From assembly GCA_037179335.1 (NCBI GenBank), contig JAKZHN010000006.1, forward strand, positions 1,550,001 to 1,614,000: a stretch of DNA of 64,000 nucleotides, read 5' to 3'. Numbering within the stretch: position 1 is the first letter of the stretch; every line of letters starts with the position of its first letter. Under the pieces are notes generated by a model. The model was given only the letters and a program-made list of their open reading frames with translations. It made no database searches and was not told where the DNA came from. A program made the translations under genes and the position numbers. Positions 32,401-45,291 of the stretch are shown here, piece by piece. The stretch is from Cyclaneusma minus. Its lineage: Eukaryota > Ascomycota > Leotiomycetes > Marthamycetales > Marthamycetaceae.

Positions 32401-32750
32401 AAAATATATATAAAATATTTTATAAATTTTATAATTATATAGCATATTTAAATAATAGGCTTAAGCATTAATTTTTTTATTAATTTTAAATAATCCAATA
32501 ATTTTAATATTAAGTTTTTTTAAAAATTTTAAAATGCATAGAGTTTTTATTAAAAGTATAATTTTATTTTCTATATTAAATTCCATTTATTTATGCTTTC
32601 AATTATAATAATAGGCCTGGTTATTTTATACGTTTGTAAAACTATTAATTAATACTTTTATTATAGTGGTTAAAAATAAATTAGAAAATGGGAATGCGTT
32701 GTATATATTTCTTAGCTATAAAAAATAGCAGCATTTAAATATTATATATT

Positions 32751-32861
32751 TGTCACGGAGTAATATAGTGCAGCATGCTACCGCTGAGCTAGAGTACAAA
32801 AAACCCATAGTATTCCCGAACGAGGGAATACTCCTGTACCCGATATTTAAGCCGTGTGACA
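32751..32861 (+). repeat. Left terminal direct repeat
   Basis: 111 bp. Contains hairpin AGTATTCCC-GAACGA-GGGAATACT (9-bp stem) and, on the minus strand, TAGCTCAGCGGTAGCATGCT, which matches a tRNA A-box/D-arm. Confidence 0.65.
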
Positions 32862-33208
32862 ATTATCCCCCCCTCTGTGCCTTTGTTGGCCTCAGAAGAG
32901 GAGCTATCCCGTGGCTCTTGGCCTGCGCTGTTTAGGCGCCATTTTAAAATAATTGCCATAACTAAATACTGGACCCCCAGCCCTCCATGGAATTGGACCA
33001 TGGCTCTCTATGGAGTCGGACCATAAAGTGGCTGTCAGCTAGGTCGGCTCGGGGGTTCAAGCCCTAATTCAAATGCTTTTGCTTGCTTGCTATTCTTATG
33101 GCTCCTACAGCCCTTTTATTTTCTGGTATTTTGCACGCTGCAAAAACCGCTTTTTGCTCTCGTCGGCATTTAAACCCCTGGCCTGCTAACTATGGTTCGG
33201 GAATACTT

Positions 33209-33320
33209 TCTCACAAAATAATATGGTACAGCATGCTACTACTGAGCTAGAGCCATAAAAGACCTATAGTATTCCCAAACGAGGGAATACTCCTGTACCC
33301 CATATTTGAGCCTTGTGACA
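33209..33320 (+). repeat. Right terminal direct repeat
   Basis: 112 bp, same hairpin stem (loop AAACGA). Differences from the left copy include GGAG to AAAA, C to T and G to A changes. The outermost bases read TCTCAC instead of TGTCAC. Confidence 0.65.
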
Positions 33321-36300
33321 ATATATTATATTAAATAAAGAAATTTAAATAATAGGAATTTATAAAATAATAAATTAATTAGCAGAAAAAAATAAAAAAA
33401 GCAAAATATAAATTTATTATATAATAAAAAGTCTTATAATTATTGCAATAATAATTGCATTTAAAATTATTTGCGGCTTAATTATAAATATTAAGAGTTT
33501 TGCGAAAAGAATTTAAATAAAGGTTTTATATATAATAAAGGCAAATATAAATTTAAAATACAAATATAAATTTAATAAAAATGCAATTTAAATTTTATAG
33601 CACAATTGCAAATTTATTATTATTATTATAATTATAAATAAAATTTTTATTATATAAAATTTAAAATAAATTATTAGCAAAGTTTTATATTTTGCAATTA
33701 AAAATATTAAAAATTATAATATTAAAACAAAAAAAAGCCTAATTTTCGCTAAAAGAGCGTATATTAAGAAATCTATATAAAAACAATAATAAGAAAAGCC
33801 TAATAAAAGCGGAAAAGCCTGCTTTATATAAATAAAATTTCAATAAAATCCAATATAATTGCTATAAAAAAACATTAAAAAAATTAAAATTCGGTAAAAA
33901 AATAAAAAATGCAATTAAAAATTAATATATTATTATTGCAAAAAACCTATAATACGCGTATAAAAAAACGGCAAAAAAAGGCAAAAAATGTAAAATTAAT
34001 TATTTAAAATAAACCGCTGCAATATTAATTTTTCGGCATTTATAAAAACAATACGCGCAAAAATTAAAATAGTATATATAAACTAATAAAAATAATAAAA
34101 ATAATTAAACAAAAATTTAAAGTTAATTTAATAATAAATAATGCAAATTATATATTGAAATTAAGGCTTTAAAAATCAAATAATAATAAATTTAAAAATA
34201 ATTATTAATAATCGCAAATTAATAAAAGCCTAGTAATTTACACGGTTAAAATAAAAAACTAAAATTAATAATTAAAGCTAAATATTAAATTATTAAAAAG
34301 CGACTATTTGTATTTAAAAGCTTTAAAATTTGAAATTATAAAACAAACGAAAAAATATTATATAGGGCTAAAAGAAAGCGCCCTGCGGATATTTTATAAA
34401 ATATATATGCAAAACATATATAAAAAATAAATATTATTTATTGACAAAACTAAATAGAGCTTTTAGCGTATAATATTTAAATATTGCTATTTTTATTTAA
34501 AAAAATCAAAGGCTATTTTTTATAGCTAAGAAATATATACAATGCATCCCTATTTGTTAATTTATTTTTAACCATTATAATATAATGCCAAAAAAGACTT
34601 ATTTTTTATTTTTTTTAAGCAAATAATAATATATTTTTCTATACAATTTGTTTTGGAAATGCAAATATATTTGCGTGATATTTTTTAAAAATAATAGCCA
34701 TTTATATTTAAAAATAAAAATAAATACTAAGCAAATAAAAATTCTTTGGGCATAGTATTGGACTATTAAAAATCAAATTAAAATAAACTGCTTGCTGAAA
34801 TTATTATAGTTTTGCATTACTAGTTTTGATTTTTTATAAAGCGTAAATATAGATTTTTTAAATCTTTTTAACTATTCTAATTTTAAATATTTGTCTTTTA
34901 TTATAAATTTAAAAATTAAATAAAACAAATTTAAAAACACTTATAGCAATAAGGCTATTTATTTTAGCCTGGTTTACAAATTTAAATAGCTTGCTTTTAA
35001 TAATAATCTTGCTTTTTTTAGCTATAAATATAGCTGTATATTAAGCTTTTCTTTTAAAAGAAAAGCTATTAAAGTCCAAAATTATTTTTTATAATACAAA
35101 AATATATATATATATATTGTTTTAATTCTAATTCTAATTTTAAATTATATTTGAAATTATTATTAATTAAAAGCCCTTAGGTATTTAGCTTTTTATCCAT
35201 TAGTTGTAAATTTTTAATTTTTCCTATAATTTCTTTGAGTTTTAAATATTTTTGAATTTAGCAGGCTATTTCTTTTTAAAAAAAATCGAATTCAAATTTA
35301 AATTCTAATTTTAATTGGAAATCTAATTAAATTTAAAAATAATTTGGCTATATAATTAGTAATTTTAATTTAAATTTAAATAATGCCCTAAATTATAGCA
35401 CAATTAATATAATAGATAATAATATAAATAGCGCTATAAAAATTGGTTTATTTGGCGCTATAGGTATAGGCCTATTTAATGCTATAAACGCAGGCCAATT
35501 TAGAAAGAAATTATAAAGAGCATTTCAATTTATATATTATAGCTTAATATAAATAAATTTAAAGTCTATATTCTTTTTATTAATTTTTATTATTATTATT
35601 ATTATTTTAATTTTATAAAGCCTATTTTTTTGATTTTTTTATATATAAAAATTATTAATTTAATTTTTAAATTTATAATATTTAAAATATTTAAAGTATT
35701 TTTTATTGCTAAAACTCTGGCTACTATGTTTTGAATTTTTTTTTTTTAATTTTAATTACAGTTTTTATAATAGTTTTTGCCCTTTTAACTATTAAAGAAA
35801 ATAATGCTAATTTATAAATAAAATTTAAATAAATATTAAATATTAAAAAAATAAATATAAAGCTATGTAATCCAGCTATATTATTTACAGTTTTAATTGC
35901 CATTTGCAATATAATTTTAATTGGAGTATTTAATAAATTATTAAAAATAATTTTAATGGCTTTTTTAAAAATGATATAATAATGCTTATTTTATTTAATG
36001 CTTTAATAGGCTTTTATTAATATAATTTTTATTTAAATTTCTTTAAAAGCCGCTTAGGCTTGAAATTCCTTGTTAATAAACTCTATATTAGCATTTGCAA
36101 TTAAAAACTTAAATAGGCCCAAATAAATATTAATCCAATATAATTTAATAGCCTGCCAAATTATTTTTATATACTGGAATAATATAATTCTTGCTATTTA
36201 AAATTTAATAGCTATATTTATAAGATAATAACATAATAGTTTTTCTATTAAAAGGTATTTATTAAAATTTTAATATTAAATTTAAATCTTTTACCAATAT

Positions 36301-39300
36301 TAAATTTAAAGCGTGCTAGAAACTTATTATAAATTTGATATTAATAGCAATATCTAATAATTTATTTTAATATTTCTATTTTAAAATCCTTATTTGTATT
36401 AAATAGAAAATTTTATATTATTTTTGTAATAGTATAGTCCTAATTTTTATAGATTTTTTTTAATTTAACTTCTATTAAATGCCTAATAGGTTTGTTTTTA
36501 TTAAATTTGGCTAAAATTAATAAAAATTATAAATATCCCTATTCAATAAATATAGCCATTTTGAGATTTTTTTGAATTATAATATTTTCTATATTATTAT
36601 AATAAACATCTATTTTTTTATTATATAAGAAAAATATAGGGGCATTATTATTTACTATAATAAAAAGAATTATTTTAAATAATATTTAAATATTAGCTAT
36701 GCCCAATGGCTTGCTTGGACTATTATTTTTAAAGCAAATGCCAAAGATGCCTTTTAAAATAAATTTAAGCTTTAAATTGGAAATAATTGCTCAAAAAGCT
36801 TTAAATTGGCCAATACCGCTGGATAATATTTTAGCAGCATTGCTATTTGGAAAAATGCTTTAAAAAACCCCTTTAATATAGCGGCTATAAATAGTGAAAA
36901 TATTTGCTATAGAAATTGGATTTTTTAAATAAAATAAGTTAAATAGAAATATTCTAATAAATAAATAAATTATTTATATATTTGCAAAAGTTTTTATAAT
37001 GGCTTAATTATTTAAAATATTTATACTAATTATAAATATAAAAAATCGAAATTTGAACTTAAGTCTAAATTTAAATAAGGTCTTTTTTTATTTTTTAAAT
37101 TAAATAATTTAATACTTTAAAAAGCTATATAACTTTAATAAAATACAAAGTATTCTCGATTAATTATTAATTGTTTAAAAACTTTGTTTTTTATAATTTA
37201 GCATTTTCAATTTTATAAACAAAATGTAATAATACTTTTTATTTAAAAGCTTTTTTTTTGTTTTTTAATTTTTTTAATTTCTTTTAGTATTTATTTTATT
37301 TATTTTTGGAACATTTAATAGAAAACTGATTTGGCTTGCTATAAATATAGCAAAGCTTCTTTTTAAAATCCTTTTTAAATTTGCTATTGTATTTTCTACT
37401 ATATAGTTTTCTATTAATATAATAAATATAAAACTAATTAGCCAAAATTATGCTTAAATAATTTAATTTTTTATTAATTTTATTATTATTTTAAAAATAT
37501 TAAAATTGAAATAACGAAATCGCAATATAAAAAAAATAGCTAAAAGATTAATTATAATTGCAAAATTCGAAATAAATATAAATATTAAATTAATTTGCAA
37601 AAAAGCCATTAATTTTCATTCTATTAAAAATAGCGGAATAAATTTAAATAGCTAAACTTTTATAATTTAGCTATAAATTTAAAGAAACGCATTTATAGTG
37701 TAGGGCTTTTTAATAGCTTTATTTAATTAATATTTAAAATCAAAATTTAATTAACTTTTCTAAAAATTATTTAGTATTAAACTTAAATATTCTACCTGAA
37801 TTTGTCTAAGTTATTGGCAATAATTTTGCAAAGGCTAATATTAGCTTATAAATTTCAATATTTTATTTTATTGCCTTTTATTTTAAATTTTATTTTAATA
37901 AATTTAATTATTTTATTAAATAAATATTTTCTGCGTGCCAAAAAGCAATTATAGTAATTTTTGGCTTTGCTAATTAATATATAAAAGTAGATTATAGCAT
38001 AGTTATTTTTTAAAATACCAGCTTTAATATATATATTATAAAACTTTTAAAATTTGGTATTTAAAATATTAAATAGCTTATTGCTATAGCGATTTTCTTT
38101 AATATATTTGCTAATATTTATAATTTTGTTTTTGGCTTTATAATTATTTTTATTTTGTATTTTCAATTTTAAAATCGCTAGGCTTTTATTTTTTGCAATA
38201 GTAAAGGGCCGCAAAAAGAAAAAAAAGGAAAAAGCATATAGCGTTTTGTAAATAATATTTTAATTTTGGAAAAAAATAACAAAATATAGAAATTATTTTA
38301 TAGTCAAAAATAGCTTTATAAGAAATTCTTAAGGATCCTGATATATGTTTTTAATATAGGGCATTTTTTAAAAATAGTTTAATTAATAATTTAAATTAAA
38401 TATAAAAACGTTTTTAAAATACTTAATGCTTAATTAATTTCTTAATTGCTTTAATTTTAATTTTTTTGAAAATCGATTAAAGGTTTTGGCTCAAAACAAA
38501 TGACTATTAAAGTATTTCAAATTTAATTCTTTTTTAAAAAAAAATACTATAATCGCTTTTATAAATTGCATTAAATATATGCTAAATCTGCAGGGAAATC
38601 TTCTTTGCGCGTTTTTTCTTTAGCAAATTAATTGGCTATATTAATTAAAATTTATTATTTATTATTGCCAAATTAAATAAAAAAATAGCCAGATTCTTTT
38701 TTAATATTATTTATAAAAATACCATTTTGTATAAAACGTTTTTAAGCGTTTAGTAAAGTTTTATATTTGCTAATTTAAATATATTACAATCCCAATTTTT
38801 AAATTTATTTTAATATAATATTTATAATTCTATATCAATTATTTTCTTTTTTAATTTCTTGCTATATTAATTCAAAAATACAATATTCAATATAAGGCTA
38901 GAATACATTTCTAAATTATGCAAATTAAATCTTTTTAAATTATAGCCTTTAATAGATTTTTATTTAATTTTAAAAATTTAAAAATTTAAATTCAATATAA
39001 TTTTTTTAAATTTTTTTAACGGTATAATTATTAAACTTAAAGCAGCTAATTGCATAAATTAGGCTAATAGGGCGCTATAAAATAATTCATTTTAAAAAAT
39101 AAATAAATAAAGGTATTTCGTTAATTGTGCAATTGCCAAACTATATTGGCTGGCTATATAACTTTTTAAATGCCAATTAGGGGCATTGGGCTTATTTTTA
39201 AACTTTTGCCTAGCAAAAATTTAAAGCTAGTTTTAATAGGCTTAAATCTGGATATTGCAAATTTAAATAAATAATATAAATCTAAATAAATTAAATCTGG

Positions 39301-39719
39301 ATATTTTTAATTTTAAGCTAGCAAAGGCAAAAGCTTTTAAAATAAAGCTGCGTAAAAAAAAGTGCAATTTATTTTTATTGCATGGGTAAAAAATACAAAA
39401 ATATAAAAACGGTATATTTTAAGGCAATTAAATAGCTGTAATAAAACGCGGCTTTTAAATAAACCAAATAAAAATTGGCTTTGCAATTCAATTATTTATT
39501 ATTGAAATTTAAAAGATTCTAAGGCCTTGCGTTTTTTAAAAAATTCAATTAGCATATTGCGCAATTAAAAGCAATTTCTTTTCAATAATTTTGCAAATCT
39601 GCTGCTTTTAATAAAAAAAACACTAATTAATATTAATTTACTAAAAATAAATAATAAAATAGATTGCATATGCAATTTGGGAATTGTTAATATACTTATT
39701 AATTATATTTAGAAAAAAA

Positions 39720-39860
39720 AGGCTGCCTTATTGCCGGCGCTCTTTTTAAAGCCATTTCCGGCTTTTGGCGCTAGCGACAGCGCTGCGCCAGCTGTGTGGG
39801 CACGGGCCATTATGGCCACCCATAGGTGCTTAAGGCTTTTGCTGCAGCTGGTCAAACAGT
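39720..39860. other. GC-richer island within the AT-rich block
   Basis: About 140 bp with GGCGCTAGCG...GCGCTGCGCC (imperfect inverted repeat), GGGCACGGGCC and GCTGCAGCTG. Non-coding as far as I can see. Possibly a later insertion or a stretch that escaped mutation. Confidence 0.35.
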
Positions 39861-42800
39861 TTAAAAGCAGATTTAAATGGCTTAATAAAAATAATTGGAA
39901 TATTTAGCTATCGAGTTTTTAATGGCAAAAATATATTTTTTTGCCTTTTTAAATTAGAAATAAAATTAAAAATATTAAATTTAATTTCCGAAAATGCTGT
40001 ATATTTTAATATAATTTTTTTTTAAATTATAATATTTATAATTTGCAAAATTTTTTGTAATTGGGTTTTTTAAAATTGCTTTAGTCTATAAATTAGATTA
40101 TATAGCTAAATTAGATATAAAAATTGCATTAAAAATCCAATTAGAATTAAAGCCTTTATAGGGTTTAATTTTTTATTTTTCAATTGGCTATTTAGAAATT
40201 GCAAAAAATTATTAAAATAATAAATATATTTATTAAATATAATATGGAATATATAAATTATTTTTTTATATTTGAAAAAAGAAATAATATAAATTCCAAA
40301 GCTTTAATAATTAAGTAAAATATTAAATTTAATCTTAGCGGCAATTTTATTAGCTATTATATTTTTTTTAAAAAAAATATAAATAAATATCCAATATTTT
40401 AATATTTATAAATATAAAATATCAGGTTTAATAGCCTTGCCGGATAGGAATTATATAAGCTTGCCTATTGGAATTTAAAAGCTAAGCAAAACTAAAATTA
40501 TTTAATTATAAATATAAATAATTTCTTTTAAAATTAAATTTTAATAAAAATAAAATTCTGAATATTTTAAATATATATATTTTAATTTTTTAATATAAAT
40601 TTTAATATTTGTTTTAGCTATTTTGTTTTATTTAAAAATATAAATGCTAATAGGTTTTAAAATTTGACTGCTTTTGGCTATATAAGCCTTAAGTTTTTTA
40701 ATGCTATATTTAATGCTATTGTTCAGTTTTTAAATAGCAATTTTAAAGCCAAATTGTATTTTAATATAGACAAAATATTAAATTATAATATTTCAGGCTT
40801 TAAATTTAATAATAAAGCTATAGCATTTATAGAAATGGGTTAAATTATTAGTAAAAATAATTCTGGTTTTTTTGAATTCTAGGAATTTTAATTTTAAATA
40901 AATTAATATAAATTTTGAAAAATGATTGTAAAGCCTTAGTAGGGCTTTTTTTAAAAATAATTTATTGGTTTTTGCTTAGTTTGCAGGGCATATAAAATCT
41001 TTTTCGGTTATTTTTGGAATTGCTTTTAATATTAATATTTTAAATAATAATTTGAGTTTTTCTAATTCTATTATAAAAAATATGGCCCAATCTTTTATAC
41101 CAAAATTTTATATTTTTGAATTCTGTTTAAATTTTAAAAATATTATATAAGTTTCCGGACTTTGGAAAATTTGCAAATTGAATTTTTTAATTAATAATTC
41201 AAAAAGCCTTTAAATTATTAGCTAAATTTTAAATAAAATTATGTTTATTATTAAAATAATATTAAGGCTTAATTGTTTTTATAAAAAATAAATTAAAGTA
41301 ATTATTAATCAAATAAATACAATTTCTTAAAAGTATAGTTTTAAAATTGCTATTAAAAAACGAATAATTAGATAAATATTATTATAATAAATGGCTGTAA
41401 TAGGTTTATTGGCAGTTTTATAAATTTTGGGTATTTCTATAGCTTTTTAAATAATAAACAGTATTTTATAAATATAAATATAATAATTTATATTAATATT
41501 TAGAATTTAAAAATTCAAAGAAAATAAAATACTAGTATTAAAAAAAGCGTAAGCGCTATTATTTTTTATAGAGAAATAATTTTGCTATATAAAAAACAAT
41601 CGGTTAAAGAAAATATAGCAATTGTGGTTTTTATTAAATTTTTCAGGGTTATTATAAATTTTATCCGGGATTTTATTAGGGTATTTAATCCAGTAAATAT
41701 TGGCTAAATAGCGTTTGCTATATATATTGCAATTAATAATAGGCTTTGAATTATTCTGGCTATTACTTTTGGTTTTTATTTTTATTTTTATAATTTTTAA
41801 AATAATTTTTATAATTTTTATTGCTATTATTATTTTCTCCAAATTTATTATTTTCAGTTTTATTTTTAAGGCCTATTATACTGCTGGAATACTAGTGCGT
41901 AATTATTGTGGTTAATTTTAAAAATTTGATTTTCGGCAGTTTTGTAAATATTAATTAAAATTTAGTAAGGAAATAAATAGCGATAAAGCGGTCGCTAGGG
42001 TCGAGGTTTAAATTTTTTAAAAAAGGTATAAATAGCTTTAAAAGCAATAATAAAATGATTTATACTATTAAAATCCTAAGATTTAATTTTAAATAAGCGC
42101 AAAATAGTAAAACTTTAAAGCGCATTTTTTTATAATATTTGCGAAAAGTATTTTATTGGATAGTAGTATTTTTAATATTTTGCAAAAGCTTTATAGGGCT
42201 ATTTCAAATATAAGCGTATAAAATAAATAATGCCAAGATATTGTTTTGGGCTTAAATGTCTTTTTATTTAAGCGTTATAAAATTATTAAATTTGGAAATG
42301 CTTTTAATATATTTAAAAAAGTTATACGGCAAAAATTGAATTTTAATAAATATAATTTAAAGTTTATAATTAGCGGTATTTTAAAAGATTTTTTTCTGGA
42401 AAATGGAATGGTTTAAAAATGCGATATTATATAAAAGGAATTATTAATATTTGGAGCCTTTAAAAGCAAAGGAAAAAAAATGTTGGATATTAAAATATTT
42501 ATTTGATTTTTATGCAATTAAATAGGAAATAATTATAAAATGCTAGCAAATAATTTACTTGAATTAATTATATTAGCAGTTTTAAAGCCAGCAATATAAA
42601 TTTATAAGAAATTTGCTGGAGGGTATATTGCAAATAAAATTGCAGAAAAAAGAATTTCAAATTTTTTTAAATAAGATTTTGATTTTGCAAAAAGCAGTTT
42701 TTGCCAAAAAAATGAATTTGCTAAAAAAGCTTAAATACAAATGTATAAAAAAGGTCTGCTGGATTTGGCGGGATAGCAGTTTTATTATAGATTTAATTTA

Positions 42801-42926
42801 CAAATAAATAAAATTTGCAAAGCGGCGGAAAAGTAAATTTTGCAATTTGCCAGGCTGTAGAAAGTCTTTGGTAAATTTGCGATTAATGGAATTGAAAAAA
42901 AGAAAATAGAATTAAAGCGCAAAATT

Positions 42927-42942
42927 GGCGCCGGGCTTATAA
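42927..42942. repeat. GC motif shared with the second AT-rich block
   Basis: GGCGCCGGGCTTATAA; its reverse complement TTATAAGCCCGGCGCC occurs at 61069-61084. Confidence 0.5.
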
Positions 42943-43065
42943 TTTATTAATTACCACGGCAGGGGTTTAATTACGTATAAAAAGAGCGATAATGTTTATT
43001 TGTGAATGGCTGCAGGATTTTAAGGGTCCTGGAACTTTAGCGCTAAAACTAGGCTCTAGCGCTAA

Positions 43066-43086
43066 GGCTAGGGTTAAGCCCTAGCC
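43066..43086. repeat. Hairpin at the right edge of the AT-rich block
   Basis: GGCTAGGG-TTAAG-CCCTAGCC, perfect 8-bp stem, preceded by the palindrome TTTAGCGCTAAA (43036-43047). Confidence 0.7.
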
Positions 43087-44005
43087 TGGTGGGGAGTCAA
43101 TAGTTTTCTTTTGTGCTACAGAGGCTTTCCATAGTACATACGGTACCTAGGTACGTATTGCTATTCTCGGTTCACCTCCAGTGCACGAGGCTATGGCCAT
43201 TAATTGGAAGGTAATGTATCGGTGAGCGTGACCTGTCACGGTATCGAGGAATTGATTCGATCCTCGGCGCCGGGCGTAAGTGGCAGCATCTAGGTGTTCC
43301 TTGGGCGCGACGGCGGCAGCACGATCGTGTGTCGCGTGTACGAAGAGGTCGTTGGGAAATTCGCGTCAAGACTCGAGACTCAAGGGATGATGTCCCCGCT
43401 CAGTCACGTGGTCGACTAAGCTACTTTGGATGGCCTGCAGGTGACACGGATTACTAAGGTAGATGTAAGCAGACTCGACTCTCACTTAGAGATAGGAATC
43501 CTATGTTGGCTAGAAGCTTAGAAAGAATGATAAAATTGCCACAATTTAATTTGAATTCGAATTTTGAGGTCACTATGGATGTCGATAAGCAGTGAAAAAA
43601 AAAATCAGAGACCCCGACTGTGGCTTGCCCCGCACCCTCCACCCTGGCACCTCTCCCCCCTTTTGTCGGCCCCTGGTCTGCAAAAGCCAAAATGAAATCT
43701 GGAATTATTTGATATTATATAATTGAAGTTCCATCAACCACTTTTTCTCGTCACTTCTGACACTGAGGAAAAACACCAGTTAGCATGAGTGGCCAGGAAA
43801 TGAGCATACCGCTTTCGCTAAAATGTCAAGCTTCCGAATGAGCACAGCTGAATTCTTCCAATCATCCAGCGTTTCAGGTGTAATAAAGTCATTGAGGGAG
43901 TGATTGAGATACCAGCATAGCGAGGGCCAGGTATTTACAACCCTCGGCCGCTACGCAAATCCAGTAATTTAGCAAAATCCGGACTCCACTACCTTATGCC
44001 TAAGT
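43087..44005. other. Transition to normal base composition, no gene seen
   Basis: Includes the palindromic GGTACCTAGGTACG motif near 43143 and an A10 tract near 43596. No supported ORF or RNA. Confidence 0.4.
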
Positions 44006-45094
44006 CTAAGCCTGATACTGGTCCAACCCCGGCATACCCTTTACACCCCCAACCTTCGCCCAAAACTTCTCAAAGTCAATCCCCTGCGACTCAAACAACT
44101 CCCTCGCCTTCTGCACCGCCTGAGCCTGCCTCTCCGGTCCAAAGCCCCCCGGCTGCGACGACTCATACTGAATCAGCTCAATCCAGCGAAAGAACAACCC
44201 CTCCTTCCCCATCGCCGTCAACTCATCCTTAAACGCCATAATCTTGTTCCTCGCCTTTTCCTCCTCCTGCTCATCCCTCAGCCCCTCATATCCATACCCC
44301 AACCACCCAAACTCCTTCGTATGCACCAACACCGTAGTCTTGAAATCGTCAGTCCTCAATTCAGATTCCTTCTTTGTTACCAATTTTGTGGCAGCAATCA
44401 TCAGCGACCAGTCTAAATCCCACTCCTTGTTCATCATCAAATAGCCTGTTCGCTGATGCATCCACGTCGGCGATACTGCATTCTTCACATTCTCGTCAAA
44501 CACTTTTCTTCCCTCGCTATCCTCTTTCAACACCTTCTCATCCCCAACAACTTGCACATCCCATTTCCTACTCCTTCTGATTGTAATTTCTTTCTCTGAA
44601 AAGCCCACGCTAAGCCGCCAAAACGTCGGATTCCCATGCAGCGTCCCGGCGAAAAAGTCTTTCGGCCACGGCCACACAAAGCTATAAAGCAACAAGTCCA
44701 GCATAAAAGTACCACAGCGTCGCAGCGTCTCCATCGCCAATTCACCAGATGTGTGGTCTTCGAGTTGTATGCTCATTTCGTTGCGATGGCCCATGAGCGA
44801 TGAGCAGATTGCCATGTAGTAAGGCCCAATATGGATAATGCGCCATATTAAAAGTGCGAAAACGACGAGATTCATGGCAACGGGTACGGCGAAGACTTTG
44901 CGCTTGTAGTCAACGGGTGTGCTGTCGATGGACGTGATGTAGATGTGTTTGGGATCGAGGGACGAGAGGAAGGGTTCGAGCTTTGAGGGGGCGCGGGTGA
45001 AGGGACCCGGTGGGTCGTAGGTTAGCGGAGTGGCATTGGTGGAGAAGACGGATTTGGTGGAGGCTTTTGCCTTGCCTTTGCCCTTTGGAGGCAT
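44006..45094 (-). CDS. Conserved fungal membrane protein of unknown function
   Basis: Single exon, 362 residues. The start is the only suitable ATG (45094, MPPKGKGKAKAS); the frame extends upstream without ATG. Hydrophobic segments: about residues 72-98 (AVPVAMNLVVFALLIWRI and onward) and 125-145 (FMLDLLLYSFVWPWP). C-terminal half soluble, with NPTFWRLSVGF, SRKWDV and TGYLMMNKEWDLDW. I recall this layout (MPPKGKG start, FKRR/YKRK-x-FAVP, two spans, PWP, TGYLMM) from an uncharacterised ascomycete family, likely of an internal membrane. It is divergent from mitochondrial IF-2 with about 200 bp between the starts. Confidence 0.75.
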   Translation of the reverse strand: MPPKGKGKAKASTKSVFSTNATPLTYDPPGPFTRAPSKLEPFLSSLDPKHIYITSIDSTPVDYKRKVFAVPVAMNLVVFALLIWRIIHIGPYYMAICSSLMGHRNEMSIQLEDHTSGELAMETLRRCGTFMLDLLLYSFVWPWPKDFFAGTLHGNPTFWRLSVGFSEKEITIRRSRKWDVQVVGDEKVLKEDSEGRKVFDENVKNAVSPTWMHQRTGYLMMNKEWDLDWSLMIAATKLVTKKESELRTDDFKTTVLVHTKEFGWLGYGYEGLRDEQEEEKARNKIMAFKDELTAMGKEGLFFRWIELIQYESSQPGGFGPERQAQAVQKARELFESQGIDFEKFWAKVGGVKGMPGLDQYQA

Positions 45095-45291
45095 TGTTGG
45101 TGGATTTTTGAAGAGGGTGTGTTTGCGAGGTAAACTCGAGGTGAGGTTGCTTGGGGGCTTTGGTAGCTTTCGGGACGGAAGAATGGTTAGTCCGGCTCCG
45201 ATTTCTCGGGATTTTTGGTAGAGACCACCGAGTTCGTTCGACAACTTTTTATCGACGTCGTGGAATCGTCGAACAGCAGAAGTCAGACAAA
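45095..45291. promoter_or_regulatory. Shared divergent promoter region
   Basis: 197 bp between two divergent ATGs, so both genes must be driven from here. No TATA box is evident, as common for housekeeping genes. Confidence 0.5.

Larger units (their letters stand above)
32751..33320 (+). mobile_element. 570-bp element with direct terminal repeats (TRIM-like)
   Basis: Two direct repeats of 111 and 112 bp (32751-32861, 33209-33320) flank a 347-bp non-coding centre. The left repeat starts TGTCACGG and ends CCGTGTGACA, the TG...CA inverted ends typical of Ty3-type LTRs. The element is flanked on both sides by ATATATT, a possible 7-bp target duplication, though the surroundings are AT-rich. Inside is GGGTTCAAGCCC, a perfect Pol III B-box match. 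There is no gag or pol. It is much more GC-rich than the block around it, so it inserted after the block was mutated or was too short or too rare for RIP. Confidence 0.6.
29400..43020. other. AT-rich, RIP-like gene-free block (13.6 kb)
   Basis: Sampled lines have about 15-20% G+C, against roughly half in the gene regions. No ORF beyond about 85 residues and no recognisable protein motif. The few C and G that remain sit mostly in GC, AGCC and GGC contexts, as expected after repeated C-to-T change at CpA/CpT/CpG on both strands. This matches RIP-destroyed transposons of filamentous ascomycetes. The strand bias changes abruptly: about 29500-32700 is T-rich and 33330-34440 is A-rich on the plus strand, so several elements in different orientation are probably stacked. 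GC-rich palindromes lie at both edges. Confidence 0.8.

Noticed and set aside
33040..33075. Functional tRNA around the B-box-like GGGTTCAAGCCC
   Set aside because: No cloverleaf can be drawn; acceptor and anticodon arms are missing.
41585..42807. Lys/Ile-rich frames of 60-85 residues in the AT-rich block
   Set aside because: Composition is explained by A/T bias; no motif and no alignment to each other.
29400..43020. Mitochondrial DNA insertion as source of the AT-rich block
   Set aside because: No mitochondrial coding or rRNA/tRNA text; base pattern fits RIP on nuclear repeats better.
43060..43090. CTAGGGTTAAGCCCTAG as telomere-like repeat
   Set aside because: Only one TAGGG on each strand in a palindrome; no TTAGGG tandem array.
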